Positions 8,770 to 18,800 of a stretch of 64,000 bases of DNA are shown here, piece after piece. Under the pieces are notes generated by a model. The model was given only the letters and a program-made list of their open reading frames with translations. It had not been told where the DNA came from and searched no databases. The translations under genes were made by a program, and so were the position numbers. Origin of the DNA: Sandaracinobacteroides sp039808025 (GTDB lineage: Bacteria; Pseudomonadota; Alphaproteobacteria; Sphingomonadales; Sphingomonadaceae); the NCBI GenBank assembly GCA_039808025.1, contig JBDHSK010000002.1, positions 186,001 through 250,000 on the forward strand. Reading direction: 5' to 3'. Position 1 is the first letter of the stretch, and each line of letters opens with the position of its first letter.

Positions 8770-9180
8770 ATGACGATCACGCTTTTCACGGCCGGGCTCA
8801 TCGGGCTGCTTCTGCTCATCCTCTCGCTCAGGGTCTCGTTTTACCGCCGGTCAGCTGCGATCTCGATAGGCGATGGCGGCGATCCGGCCATGGTTCTGCG
8901 TCTGCGCGCCCAGGCCAACCTGGTCGAGTATGCGCCCCTTACCCTGTTCCTGCTGTTTCTGGCCGAACAGGCCTGGGGGCCAACCTGGTATGTCATGGCC
9001 CTTGCCGCCCTGTTCGTCGCCGCCCGGGTACTGCACGCCATCGGCATGCGCACAGCCACCCCCACCCTGGCCCGCTTCATCGGCGCTTCGGCCACATATG
9101 CCGTGCTGGCCCTGCTGGCGTTTCTGGCACTGGCAAGGGGCATCGCTCTTATTGCCCCCTGCCCCACCTGCATGGCCTGA
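8770..9180 (+). CDS. MAPEG-family membrane protein
   Basis: This 136-residue protein with four predicted transmembrane helices matches the MAPEG family (membrane-associated proteins in eicosanoid and glutathione metabolism). The typical motif LRLRAQANLVEYAPLTLFLL spans about residues 40-60 and contains the conserved Arg, Gln, Asn and Glu. LFVAARVLHAIGM is the second signature helix. Bacterial members are probably inner-membrane proteins, some with glutathione transferase activity; the substrate is unknown. The ATG follows AAAGGGAAAAGAC. It is divergent from rpmF. Confidence 0.85.
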   Translation: MTITLFTAGLIGLLLLILSLRVSFYRRSAAISIGDGGDPAMVLRLRAQANLVEYAPLTLFLLFLAEQAWGPTWYVMALAALFVAARVLHAIGMRTATPTLARFIGASATYAVLALLAFLALARGIALIAPCPTCMA

Positions 9181-9255
9181 TGGCGGCTGCCTCTGCTGTC
9201 ACATTCCGCAAGCGGGCGGCTTGTGGCCCTGCACTGATTCGCGCATGAAGGCCCC

Positions 9256-10281
9256 ATGATTCCCGCCTTCTTCGGCCTTGCCGGTCTCACGCTCAGCACA
9301 GACGAACGCGCCCTGTTCCGCGAGGCTGCGCCCGCTGGCTATATTCTGTTCAAACGCAATGTCGACTCCCCCGATCAGGTGCGCGCCCTCACCGATTCGC
9401 TGCGCGCCCTTGCCGGGAACGACCGCCTGCCCATTCTCATCGACCAGGAAGGCGGCCGGGTGGCGCGGTTGCGGCCTCCACACTGGCCGGAATTTCCCGC
9501 CCAGCAGATCTTCGGCAAGCAATGGAACACGTCACCACTTACGGCGATGGCGGCTGCCCGCAGCAATGCCGGGGCGCTGGCCGCCATGCTGCACGGGCTA
9601 GGCATCACCGTCGATTGCCTGCCGCTTGTCGATGTCGCCGCCGTCGGAATGCACGCGGTGATCGGCGACCGCAGTTATGGCGACGACCCTTTCATGGTTG
9701 CCTCGCTTGGGCGCGCCACCCTCGACGGCCTGAAAGCCGGCGGCGTGGTCGGCGTTGTCAAGCACATTCCCGGCCACGGGCGCGCCACTCTCGACAGCCA
9801 CCTCGACCTGCCCGTCGTCGATGCCGATATCGCCCAACTCGAACAGGACCTGATCCCGTTCCGTCGCCTTGCCGATGCGCCGATGGCGATGACAGCGCAC
9901 ATTCTCTATCCGGCGTGGGACCGCACGCATTGCGCCTCGTTGTCGGCCACCATCATCCAGTCGATCATCCGAAGGGACATCGGGTTTGACAATCTGCTGA
10001 TGTCGGACGACCTCGGCATGCAGGCGCTGGGCAGCCAGCCGGGGGGCGAAAGCTTTGCCGGCCGTGCCGCCGGGGTGATCGCAGCCGGGTGCGACATCGC
10101 CCTGCACTGCTCGGGCGATCTGGCGGAAATGACCGAAGTGGCCAATGCCCTTCCAGAGATCACGGCGGTCGCCACCGCGCGGCTGGACCGCGCCATGGCC
10201 TGGGCCGATCAACCCTTGCCCGAAGCCGCCGATATCACGGTGCTGACGGCAAGGCGAGATGCCCTGCTTGCAGCGACATGA
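9256..10281 (+). CDS. nagZ: Beta-N-acetylhexosaminidase NagZ
   Basis: NagZ (341 residues, glycoside hydrolase family 3) removes N-acetylglucosamine from muropeptides in peptidoglycan recycling. The NagZ motif KHIPGHGRATLDSHLDLP (residues 169-186) contains the acid/base His-Asp pair. LMSDDLGMQAL holds the catalytic nucleophile Asp. PILIDQEGGRVARL is also conserved. No signal peptide is present, as expected for a cytosolic enzyme. The stop overlaps the scpA start (ATGA). Confidence 0.95.
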   Translation: MIPAFFGLAGLTLSTDERALFREAAPAGYILFKRNVDSPDQVRALTDSLRALAGNDRLPILIDQEGGRVARLRPPHWPEFPAQQIFGKQWNTSPLTAMAAARSNAGALAAMLHGLGITVDCLPLVDVAAVGMHAVIGDRSYGDDPFMVASLGRATLDGLKAGGVVGVVKHIPGHGRATLDSHLDLPVVDADIAQLEQDLIPFRRLADAPMAMTAHILYPAWDRTHCASLSATIIQSIIRRDIGFDNLLMSDDLGMQALGSQPGGESFAGRAAGVIAAGCDIALHCSGDLAEMTEVANALPEITAVATARLDRAMAWADQPLPEAADITVLTARRDALLAAT

Positions 10282-11060
10282 GCGACAGCCAGCTGTTCAC
10301 CGAAGACCTGCCGCCGCGGCTGCCCACATTGGACACGGCCGAAGTCCTGATCGTTTCGTTTGATAACTGGGAGGGCCCGCTCGACCTGCTGCTGGCGCTG
10401 GCCCGCAACCAGAAGATCGACCTTGTCGCCATTCCCATCCTGCCGCTCGTCGAACAATATCTGGCCTTCATTGCCGAAGCCCGCAAACTGCGGCTGGAAA
10501 TTGCCGCCGATTATCTGGTGATGGCCGCCTGGCTTGCCTATCTGAAATCGGCGTTGCTGCTTCCGAGGGAAGAACAGCCCGACCCTGATCCGGAAGTGCT
10601 GGCCGAGCGGCTGCGCTGGCGGCTGCAACGGCTGGAGGCCATGCGCCACGCCGCAGATCAGCTGTTCCGCCGCGACCTACTCGGCCGCGATGTCTTTGTC
10701 CGCGGCATGCCCGAAGGGCTGACAACGATCCGCCGGACCAACGTGGTGGCCAGCCTTTACGACCTGCTTTCGGCTTATGGCGACATCGAGGCGCGCGGCA
10801 AGCTGGCGACCTGGACTCCTCATGATCGCGGCGCCATCTGCTCGCTCGACGAAGCGCTTGAGTGGCTGTCGGGGCTGATCGGCTCAGTTCCGGACTGGAA
10901 AGCGTTGCAGTCATTCCTGCCTCCCGGAGACGACCCGGGCCTGCAACGCTCGAGACTGGCATCAGGTTTCGTCGCCGCCCTCGAACTGGCGCGACTGGGC
11001 AAGGCGGAATTGCAGCAGACCAAGCCCTTCACGCCTTTGTTGATCCGCAATCGCCAATAG
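10278..11060 (+). CDS. scpA: Segregation and condensation protein A
   Basis: ScpA (260 residues) is the kleisin of the bacterial SMC condensin. The N-terminal FDNWEGPLDLLLALARNQKIDL is the SMC-binding helical signature, followed by EYLVMAAWLAYLKSALLLP-like sequence (here AADYLVMAAWLAYLKSALLL). The C-terminal part ends in the short winged-helix region. The ATG overlaps the nagZ stop by 4 bp. In relatives scpB and tatABC usually follow; here the next gene is a convergent amidohydrolase, so scpB must lie elsewhere. Confidence 0.93.
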   Translation: MSDSQLFTEDLPPRLPTLDTAEVLIVSFDNWEGPLDLLLALARNQKIDLVAIPILPLVEQYLAFIAEARKLRLEIAADYLVMAAWLAYLKSALLLPREEQPDPDPEVLAERLRWRLQRLEAMRHAADQLFRRDLLGRDVFVRGMPEGLTTIRRTNVVASLYDLLSAYGDIEARGKLATWTPHDRGAICSLDEALEWLSGLIGSVPDWKALQSFLPPGDDPGLQRSRLASGFVAALELARLGKAELQQTKPFTPLLIRNRQ

Positions 11061-11146
11061 CGGACTGATCGCCCCGATCATCACCAAGACCCACCAGGGC
11101 CGTGCTGAGCGATACCACCCGCTGCGGAACCGCTTCAGCGCCTGCC

Positions 11147-12619
11147 TTACACCGGCAGATCGCGTTTATGAATGGCGCCATCCTTCATGATCAGCCGCAG
11201 GTTGGCGGGGTCGGCCAGCCAGTCGAGGCCCGTCGCCGGGTCGCCCTCCACCACCAGCAGGTCTGCCAGGGCACCGGGGGCCACCACGCCCAGCCGTCCA
11301 TCATACGGATAGCGGGGCCCCGACATCGCCAGCAGCTTTCCCGCCATGCCGGTTGCATGGTGCAGCACTTCCAGAGGCGGCATGAAGCGGGTGAGTTTTG
11401 CCAGCTGCCGCCCCTGGCTGGCGCCGCTGCCGCCAAACAGGATATCGGTGCCGAACACCCAGTTCACCTTGTGGGCGCGCGCCATTTCAAAGGCCTTCAC
11501 CGTGCCCTGCGCCACCCGCTTCTGGGCGTCGATGGCCTTCTGCTCGGTGTATTTGTTGGCGTCTTCGTCGGCAAGGAATGGCTGGATCGACCACCACACA
11601 CCGTTATCGACCATCATTTTCACCGTGGGCTCGTCTGCCAGCTGGCCATGCTCGATCGATTTCACGCCAGTGCGGATGCAGCGTTGGATGCTGGCCGGGG
11701 TATAGGCATGCGCACACACATAGGTGCCCCAGTCGGCTGCGGCCCGGACGGCAGCGCGCATCTCTTCCTCAGTGAACTGCAGGGAATCCAGCGGATCGAA
11801 CTGCGACGAGACTCCGCCGCTGGCCACGATCTTGATCTGGGTGGCGCCGCGCATCAACTGCTCGCGGGTGCGGCGCAGCACATCGGGCTCGCCATCAGCC
11901 AGTGCTGAAAGCCCCAATGCCGACGCCGGGTCTGGCGCATCGCGCGGCATCATCGGCAGGTTGTTCACGGTGCGGAAGTCGCCATGGCCCGACGTCTGGG
12001 AAATGATGGCGCCCGACGGGAAGATGCGGGGGCCGGCCACCACTCCGCCTTCCACCGCCTTGCGCAAGGCAAAGGCCGGCCCACCGACATCGCGCACCGT
12101 GGTGAACCCGCGCATCAGGGTGTTGCCGGCCTCCCGCGCTGCCAGCAGGTGCAGATAGGCCGGCTCCTGCGCCAGGGCGACGGCAAGGCGCAGAGGCACC
12201 AAAGTGGTATGCCAGTGCGAATCGATGAGCCCGGGAATGACGGTTCGGCCGCCGCAATCGATCCGCTCGGCCTCGGCCGGCCCCTGTCCGGCACGCGGCA
12301 GAGCCGCAATCCGGCCATTTTGCACCAGAATGTCGAGCCCGGTCTGAACGGCGAGCTTTTCACCATCGAACAGTCGCAGGTTGCCAAGCAGTAACGGCCG
12401 GCCCGGTGTCTGCGCCTTCAGCCGGGGGGCAAGCCCGAACCCGGCGAACATGCCCAGCACCGCTGACAGCCCCCCCACCATCTGCCGGCGGGAAATATCA
12501 GCCTCGATGCGCCGCATGACGGCCAGGGTTTCTTCCGACCCGCAAAGGCAGCCGCTGTGGTGGACATGGTCGGGCGCGGGAAAGCCGGACGGGTCGGGGG
12601 GCGGACAGTGGGTGCACAT
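11147..12619 (-). CDS. Secreted amidohydrolase with Cys/His-rich N-terminus
   Basis: This 490-residue protein belongs to the metal-dependent amidohydrolase superfamily (imidazolonepropionase/prolidase-like). The metal ligands are in PGLIDSHWHTTL, VCAHAYTPASIQRC, SIEHGQLAD and VFGTDILFGG. Residues 42-62 look like a Tat signal (ISRRQMVGG then a hydrophobic run ending AP). Upstream of it is a 34-residue head with CTHC, DHVHH and GCLCG. The start at 12617-12619 has a strong GGGAGAG; an internal ATG at residue 35 has no comparable site. It could act on cyclic dipeptides or amides; the substrate is unknown. It is convergent with scpA. Confidence 0.82.
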   Translation of the reverse strand: MCTHCPPPDPSGFPAPDHVHHSGCLCGSEETLAVMRRIEADISRRQMVGGLSAVLGMFAGFGLAPRLKAQTPGRPLLLGNLRLFDGEKLAVQTGLDILVQNGRIAALPRAGQGPAEAERIDCGGRTVIPGLIDSHWHTTLVPLRLAVALAQEPAYLHLLAAREAGNTLMRGFTTVRDVGGPAFALRKAVEGGVVAGPRIFPSGAIISQTSGHGDFRTVNNLPMMPRDAPDPASALGLSALADGEPDVLRRTREQLMRGATQIKIVASGGVSSQFDPLDSLQFTEEEMRAAVRAAADWGTYVCAHAYTPASIQRCIRTGVKSIEHGQLADEPTVKMMVDNGVWWSIQPFLADEDANKYTEQKAIDAQKRVAQGTVKAFEMARAHKVNWVFGTDILFGGSGASQGRQLAKLTRFMPPLEVLHHATGMAGKLLAMSGPRYPYDGRLGVVAPGALADLLVVEGDPATGLDWLADPANLRLIMKDGAIHKRDLPV

Positions 12620-12747
12620 CGGGGCTCTCTCCCTGCCTGATTGCAACGCAACCGCCAGCCTAGGCCCCGGAATGAGTGATTCCAACCCCTGTCATGCCAA
12701 TTCCACAAGGAATTTCAGTCTGCTGGGCAGCCAGCTGCCGATGAACC

Positions 12748-13950
12748 CTACCGCGCCTTGAAGCGGCGCAGTCCGGCATCGAGATCGGCGATCAGGTCGT
12801 CCGGGTCTTCCATGCCGATGGCGAGGCGCATGGACAGGCCGGTTGCCGCAAACTGCGTGACCCGCCGCAGCTTTTCCGGCTGCGTTGGGATGGCAAGGCT
12901 TTCGTAGCCGCCCCAGGAATAGCCGATACCAAAATGCTCAAGGCCATCGAAGAACACCGCCGCATCGGCGCGCGACCCTTCGTTCAGAACCACTCCGAAC
13001 AGGCCGCAACTGCCGCTGAAATCACGCTGCCAGTGATCGTGGCCCGGGCATTCCGGAAAGGCCGGGTGCAAGACCCGGTCGACCATCGGGTGACCGCGCA
13101 GCCAGAGCGCCACTTTCAGAGCCGATTCCTGGGCCCGCGCCATCCGCAGGGGAAGGGTGCGAAACCCGCGCAAGGCCAGCGCCGCGTCATCGGCCGACAC
13201 ACAATGGCCAAGCTGCCAGCAGGTGTCGCGCAACCGCGGAAACCACTCAGGCGTCGCCGAAACGCTGCCCATCATCAGGTCGGAATGGCCGCCGACATAT
13301 TTGGTAAGCGCCTGACACACCAGGTCACAGCCGGCAGCGATCGCCTTGAAATAGACGCTGGCCGCCCAGGTATTGTCGATCAGGGTCACCACCCCGGCAG
13401 CGCGGGCAGCCGCCGTCATCGCCGGCACATCCTGCACTTCAAAGGTCAGCGATCCCGGGGATTCCAGCAGCAGCAGGCGGGTGTTCGGTCGGAAAAGCGC
13501 GGTGATTCCGGCGCCGATCAGCGGGTCATAGCTTTGCGCCTCGACCCCCATGGCCTTCAGGAAGCCGAAGCAGAAAGCGCCGGTCGGGTCGTAAGAGGAA
13601 TCGGGGATCAGCAGATGATCCCCGGGGCGCACCACCGTAAGGATGGCAGCCGTCATGGCGGCAAGCCCCGACGGATACAGCATGGTGCCCGCCGCCCCCG
13701 GCTCAAGACCGGTCAACGCCTCGCGCAGGGCCCATGTGGTCGGGGTGCCCTTGCGGCCATAGAACAGCACATCATCGGGCTGGCGGTTGGCGGCCTCCAT
13801 AGCCGCCAGATCCGGATAGAGAATGGTCGACGCCCGCCACACCGGCGGGTTGACCACCGCGCCCGTCCCTTCGTGATTCCCCGTCCACGCCTGCCGGCGT
13901 CCGGCCGTTGCTGCGAACGTCTCGAGGCTGAAAGGGCGGTCGCTGCTCAA
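12748..13950 (-). CDS. metC: Cystathionine beta-lyase
   Basis: This 400-residue PLP enzyme of the Cys/Met metabolism family most resembles cystathionine beta-lyase, which makes homocysteine from cystathionine. The PLP lysine is K217 in QALTKYVGGHSDLMMG. GAVVNPPVWRASTILYPDL, YGRKGTPTTWALREAL and LYPSGLAAM are family motifs. IDNTWAASVYFKAIAAGCDL precedes the lysine. The start seems to be TTG at 13948-13950, 7 bp after sseA; no nearby ATG exists, and the conserved region begins by about residue 16. Pairing with sseA points to sulfur amino acid metabolism. Confidence 0.9.
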   Translation of the reverse strand: MSSDRPFSLETFAATAGRRQAWTGNHEGTGAVVNPPVWRASTILYPDLAAMEAANRQPDDVLFYGRKGTPTTWALREALTGLEPGAAGTMLYPSGLAAMTAAILTVVRPGDHLLIPDSSYDPTGAFCFGFLKAMGVEAQSYDPLIGAGITALFRPNTRLLLLESPGSLTFEVQDVPAMTAAARAAGVVTLIDNTWAASVYFKAIAAGCDLVCQALTKYVGGHSDLMMGSVSATPEWFPRLRDTCWQLGHCVSADDAALALRGFRTLPLRMARAQESALKVALWLRGHPMVDRVLHPAFPECPGHDHWQRDFSGSCGLFGVVLNEGSRADAAVFFDGLEHFGIGYSWGGYESLAIPTQPEKLRRVTQFAATGLSMRLAIGMEDPDDLIADLDAGLRRFKAR

Positions 13951-13957
13951 GGTGCGC

Positions 13958-14797
13958 TCAGTTGCCGGTCACGACCGGGGTGTCGGCGACGCTGCCCCAC
14001 TCGGCCCAGCTGCCATCATAGAGCGCAACGCCATGCACACCCAGCTTCTCGGCCGCCAGCACGATCGACGCTGCCGTGATGCCCGACCCGCAGGTGGCGA
14101 TGATCGGTTTCGCCAGATCAACCCCGGCGGCATCGAATGCGGCCTTCAGGCCGGCATCGTCCTTCAGTCTGCCGGTGTCGTCATAGAGGGCGCCATGCGG
14201 CAGATTGCGGGCCCCCGGCATGTGCCCGGAGCGCAGGCCCGGACGCGGTTCCGGCTCGGCCGCAGTGAAGCGCGCTGCGGAACGGGCGTCCACCACCTGT
14301 GCCGCACCCGTTTTCAGGTTGTCGCGCATGGCGGCCAGGTCACGCACCTCGGCCTTGTCGAACAGCGGCGTGAAGTGGCGGTGGCGCAACACCGGCTTGC
14401 CGCTCTCCAGCCCGCCGCCGGCAGCTTTCCAGGCGGCAAGCCCGCCGTCGAGCACCGCGACATTGTTGACTCCGAAAATCCGGAACATCCACCACACGCG
14501 GGCAGCGGTTTTCAAAGGGCTGTTGTCGTAGACGACGATCCGCGACCCGTCGCCGATTCCCAGAGCCTGCACGCGGCTTGCGAATTTTTCCGGAGGCGGC
14601 AGCGTGAACGGCAGCCCCGAGCTGCTGTCGACGATGTCGTAAAGATCAAAGAAAACGGCGCCGGGGATATGTTCCGCCTCGTATTCGGCGCGGGCATCAC
14701 GACCGGCATCGGCCAGAAAGGCAGTGGCATCGACGACGCGGACATCGTTGCTGCCGATCTCCTTGAGGAGCCATTCTGTGCTGACAATCGGTTCCAT
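13958..14797 (-). CDS. sseA: 3-mercaptopyruvate sulfurtransferase
   Basis: This 279-residue protein has two rhodanese domains. The C-terminal active-site loop is CGSGITAA (Cys236); a CGSG loop separates mercaptopyruvate sulfurtransferases from thiosulfate sulfurtransferases. EHIPGAVFFDLYDIVD in the first domain and SGHMPGARNLP in the second are typical. It transfers sulfur from 3-mercaptopyruvate to thiol or cyanide acceptors. The ATG is preceded by GCGAGGAACGG. It is co-directional with metC 7 bp downstream. Confidence 0.94.
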   Translation of the reverse strand: MEPIVSTEWLLKEIGSNDVRVVDATAFLADAGRDARAEYEAEHIPGAVFFDLYDIVDSSSGLPFTLPPPEKFASRVQALGIGDGSRIVVYDNSPLKTAARVWWMFRIFGVNNVAVLDGGLAAWKAAGGGLESGKPVLRHRHFTPLFDKAEVRDLAAMRDNLKTGAAQVVDARSAARFTAAEPEPRPGLRSGHMPGARNLPHGALYDDTGRLKDDAGLKAAFDAAGVDLAKPIIATCGSGITAASIVLAAEKLGVHGVALYDGSWAEWGSVADTPVVTGN

Positions 14798-14947
14798 CCG
14801 TTCCTCGCTTCTGATTCAGGTGCGCCTCCTTACTTCCGCCATCGTCACCCGGCAAGCAAGGGATGGACGCAAATATTCCCGACAACGTCCGTAAAAGCCC
14901 TTGTTGCCTTGGCAAGCCACGCCAATCAACCGGGAGGAGCGTCTGCG

Positions 14948-15649
14948 ATGGATCAGCCGGGTAAAGACCAGTTTCACGCCGCCCGAGCCGACGACAGCCG
15001 GAACACCCCTCTGCAAGGCCGGGCTGACCTGTGGCCGCAGCCCGAGCGGGCTGGCCTGTCTCCCCTGCCATACCGCCACCCTCCGCATAACAACACCCGC
15101 TCTCTGGCCTCGAACAGCTTCGGGCTTGAACGTCGCCTGCCAAGGCGTGCTGAAACGATGTGGGAACAACTGGCTACTCACGACACACCCCCTCCGGAAT
15201 CAGCGGCGGCCCAGTTCCTGCGTGGAGACTATGGCGCCAACGCCCTGCGACTTTGCGCCACCGGCAACGGCGATTACCTGCTCGACTTCATCGGAGAGGG
15301 GCTGCAATCCATCACCCAGTTGCATTGCGGACGCTATCTTGACGGCTGCCACGGTGCCGACCAGCTGGCGACCCAGATCGGCGAGGAGCTGATCGGACTG
15401 GCGCAGGCAGCCATCCGTCAGACAACGCCCGTCCGTCTGGAAACCGAGCGCATCGCCAACCGCATTCATCCCGGCCACCCGCACCTGCTGTTACGGGCGG
15501 TTGCCCTGCCGTTTTCCGCCTCTGGTGCCGCCGGGCCGCTGGCAGTGGTGGTTGCCTCGTGGCGCAAGCTGCTCTCCCTTGAAGAGACGGCCGCCCTGCA
15601 CCGCGAGCTGACAGCCGCCATGGACTGGATTCGCCGCCAGCGTGCCTAG
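14948..15649 (+). CDS. Hypothetical protein, possibly PAS-like
   Basis: I do not recognise this 233-residue protein with confidence. The first 70 residues are polar and proline-rich. After them a folded region contains CATGNGDYLLDFIGEGLQSI and HCGRYLDG, followed by a long amphipathic helix and a LLRAVALPFSASG strand segment. That layout resembles the short PAS-like regulators of alphaproteobacteria (a GxxL.GRYLDEL-type turn), but the match is weak. The ATG at 14948 has GGGAGGAGC upstream, which supports this start; an internal ATG at 15160 would keep only the folded part. It is divergent from sseA, and no partner gene suggests a function. Confidence 0.6.
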   Translation: MDQPGKDQFHAARADDSRNTPLQGRADLWPQPERAGLSPLPYRHPPHNNTRSLASNSFGLERRLPRRAETMWEQLATHDTPPPESAAAQFLRGDYGANALRLCATGNGDYLLDFIGEGLQSITQLHCGRYLDGCHGADQLATQIGEELIGLAQAAIRQTTPVRLETERIANRIHPGHPHLLLRAVALPFSASGAAGPLAVVVASWRKLLSLEETAALHRELTAAMDWIRRQRA

Positions 15650-15879
15650 GTAGTACCCCACCCATGAAGCGGCGTTATCATCTGCCTTGCCCCTGCTGCC
15701 TTGCCCCTGCCGTCAGCGGCTTGAAGCCCCGGTCGGACTGGCCCATAAGCAAGATTGTGTCGGTGCTTCAACAGAATCGCAGCGACACGATTAGAGCCTG
15801 GCACTGCAGCCCCGTCGAAGGGTCTTCGGCGCCAAGATATGGTCTGGCGCCAAGCGCCGAATGATGAGGTGTGAGTGCA

Positions 15880-18800
15880 ATGCCGCCCGTCGATCCTGAT
15901 TCCGCCGCTAATTCCGGTTCAAAACCAGCCGCTGTCGACATCGAAAGTTTCCCCAAGGCCCTGCGCGACAGCTTTGCCAATCTGCTTTTTGCCGGAATGC
16001 CGAAGTCCGAGCTGGACTCGCTTGACCCATCGGATCGACAGCAGCTGGCAGATCTGGCGTTCCAGCATTTTGCCATCCGCGCCCCCGGCACCCATGTCGT
16101 CCATGTCGGTACCACCAGCGGAGAGGCCGGCAATCGGCGCATGCCCATCATTCTCGTCACCGATGACATGCCGTTTCTGGTCGACAGCGCCACAGCGACG
16201 GTCATCGCCAGCGGAATCGAGATTTTCCGGCTGATTCACCCGATTCTGGCGGTGACCCGTGATCAGCAGGGCCGTGTCACTGCCGTGGGCGGCAAGGACG
16301 CGCCGCTCGAATCCGTCATTCTCATGGAAGCCGATCGCACGCCGGCACGCCTCCGCACCGAACTGGCGCGTGAGCTCGAACTGGTTTACACCGATGTCCG
16401 CGCTGCAACCGGCGATTTCGGCGCCATGATCGCGGAATTGCATGCAGCATCCCGCAACCTCAACGATAATCCGCCGCCCATGGCGCCGCACGTGCTGGCG
16501 GAAACCACAGCCTTCCTCGACTGGCTGGCAGCCGACAATTTCATCCTGCTTGGGTATACCGACGGGAACACCCGGCTGGGTATCCTGCGCGACCAGAAGC
16601 GCTGGGAAACGCCCTATACAAACCCGTCGGGCGACCCGGTCATCATCCACAATTCCCAGCAGAAGGCCAATGTTCACCGCCGCGCGACTCTCGATGTCGT
16701 CACTGTCCGCCGCTTCGACCCTGCCGGCAAGGTAAAGGGCGAGGCACATTTCGTCGGCCTGTTCGCCAGCACCGCCATGCGGGAAAGCCCGCGTCGGGTG
16801 CCTCTGGTAAGGCGCAAGGTCGCCGAAGTCGCCGACCAGCTTGGCTATGCCCCCCAGAGCCATGCCGGGCGTGCGCTGGAACATGTGATCGAGACATTCC
16901 CGCGCGAGGAACTGTTCCGGCTCAACGTCACCGATCTGAAAGACATGGCAGCCGGGCTGATGTCGCTACTTGATCGGCCGCGTCCGCAACTGTTCGCCCG
17001 GCTCGATGCGCATTCGGAAAAAGTCTCGGTGCTGGTGTATATCCCCCGCGACAGCTACTCGACCGAACTGCGCACCCGAATCGGGGCAATGCTGGTTGAA
17101 AAAATCGGCGGTCACATGGGCAAGTTCGATGTCGAACTGCGGGCGGAAGGGCTGGCGCGCGTACATTACGTGCTGGAAGGCGTCACCACCAGGCCCGACG
17201 AGGCTGCCCTCAATACCGAACTGCTGGCAATCACCCGTGGCTGGGACGATCAGCTCGAAGTCGAGCTGCTGGCCAAGGTTGGCGCCACCCGGGCGGCGCG
17301 CCTGCGGCTGACCCATGGCCGGGCACTGGGCCCAGGATACCGCAACAATTATTCTCCGGCAGAAGGTGCGGCCGATATTCTGCGCCTGACAGAACTCTCT
17401 ACGCCCACCGATCGGCATGTCTCGCTGTCGCAGCGGCCCGGAGACGCCGATACCGTCATCCGCGTGAAAATCTTCCGGCTTGGCGATATCATCCCCCTGT
17501 CGGAGTCTGTTCCCATCCTCGAAAACTTCGGTTTCAAGGTCATCGAGGAAGTGTCTTATGATCTGGCCGGTGGCGATCTGGGGTGGATCCACAGCTTCCG
17601 TCTGGAAATGCCTGCCCCTGTCGGCAATCTGGCCGAGTTCTGCAGCCGGGTAAATCCGGCGCTGACGGCCGTGCTCTCGGGCAGCCAGGAGAATGACGGC
17701 TTCAACGCGCTCATTCCATCGGTTGGGCTGAACGCCGAAGAGGCAAACTGGGTGCGCTCGTGGTTCCGCTACCTGCGCCAGACCGGGTCATCCTACGGGC
17801 TGCAGACCGCTGCCGACGCCATGAAGCGCAACGCCGAAGTCACGCTGGCGCTCGTGGCCCTGTTCCGCGCCATCCACGATCCGGAAGCGCCGAAAAAGGC
17901 CCGGGCCGCCAAGGAGGAAACCTTCATGCAGGCGCTGCAGAAGGTCCAGTCGATCGAGGATGACCGCATTTTGCGCCTGTTCCACGGACTGATCGAGGCG
18001 ATGCTGCGCACCAACGCCTTCGTTCCGGGTGGCACGTCGGCGCTTGCCTACAAGTTCGATTCCGCGCGTGTGCCCGGGCTCCCCAAGCCATTGCCCTGGC
18101 GGGAAATCTGGGTCTATTCCCCCCGGGTTGAGGGAATTCACCTGCGCGGTGGCCCCATCGCCCGCGGCGGCCTGCGCTGGTCTGACCGGCGCGACGATTT
18201 CCGCACCGAAGTTCTGGGCCTGGTAAAGGCGCAGATGGTGAAGAACAGCGTCATCGTGCCGACGGGCGCCAAGGGCGGATTCTATGCCAAGCAACTGCCC
18301 GACCCCGCCGTCGATCGCGATGGCTGGGCCAATGAAGGGCGCGAAGCCTACAAAGTCTTCATCCGGGCTATCCTCAGCATCACCGACAACCTCGATGCCG
18401 AAGGCAAGGTGGTGCCCCCCGCCCATGTCGTGCGTCTCGACCCCGACGACCCCTACATGGTCGTGGCGGCCGACAAGGGCACAGCCACTTTCTCGGATAC
18501 CGCCAATGGTATCGCCGAGAATAGGGATTTCTGGTTGGGTGATGCCTTCGCCTCCGGCGGATCGGCCGGGTACGACCACAAGGGCATGGGCATCACCGCC
18601 CGGGGCGCCTGGGTTTCGGTTACCCGCCACTTCGCGGAACTGGGCGTGGATGTGCAGAAAGACCCGGTGCGCGTCGCCGGGGTCGGTGACATGTCGGGCG
18701 ACGTGTTCGGCAACGGCATGCTGCTGTCGAAGTCGATCAAGCTGGTAGCCGCCTTCGACCACCGCCATATCTTCCTCGATCCGTCACCAGATGCCGCTGC

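Noticed and set aside
13952..14947. Upstream extension of the hypothetical gene at 14948
   Set aside because: It would run antisense through sseA; a clear GGGAGGAGC ribosome site supports the ATG at 14948.
15650..15870. Small open frame between the hypothetical gene and glutamate dehydrogenase (66 codons)
   Set aside because: No ribosome site, Pro/Cys-rich composition, and short repeats of CTTGCCCCTGC explain the open frame.
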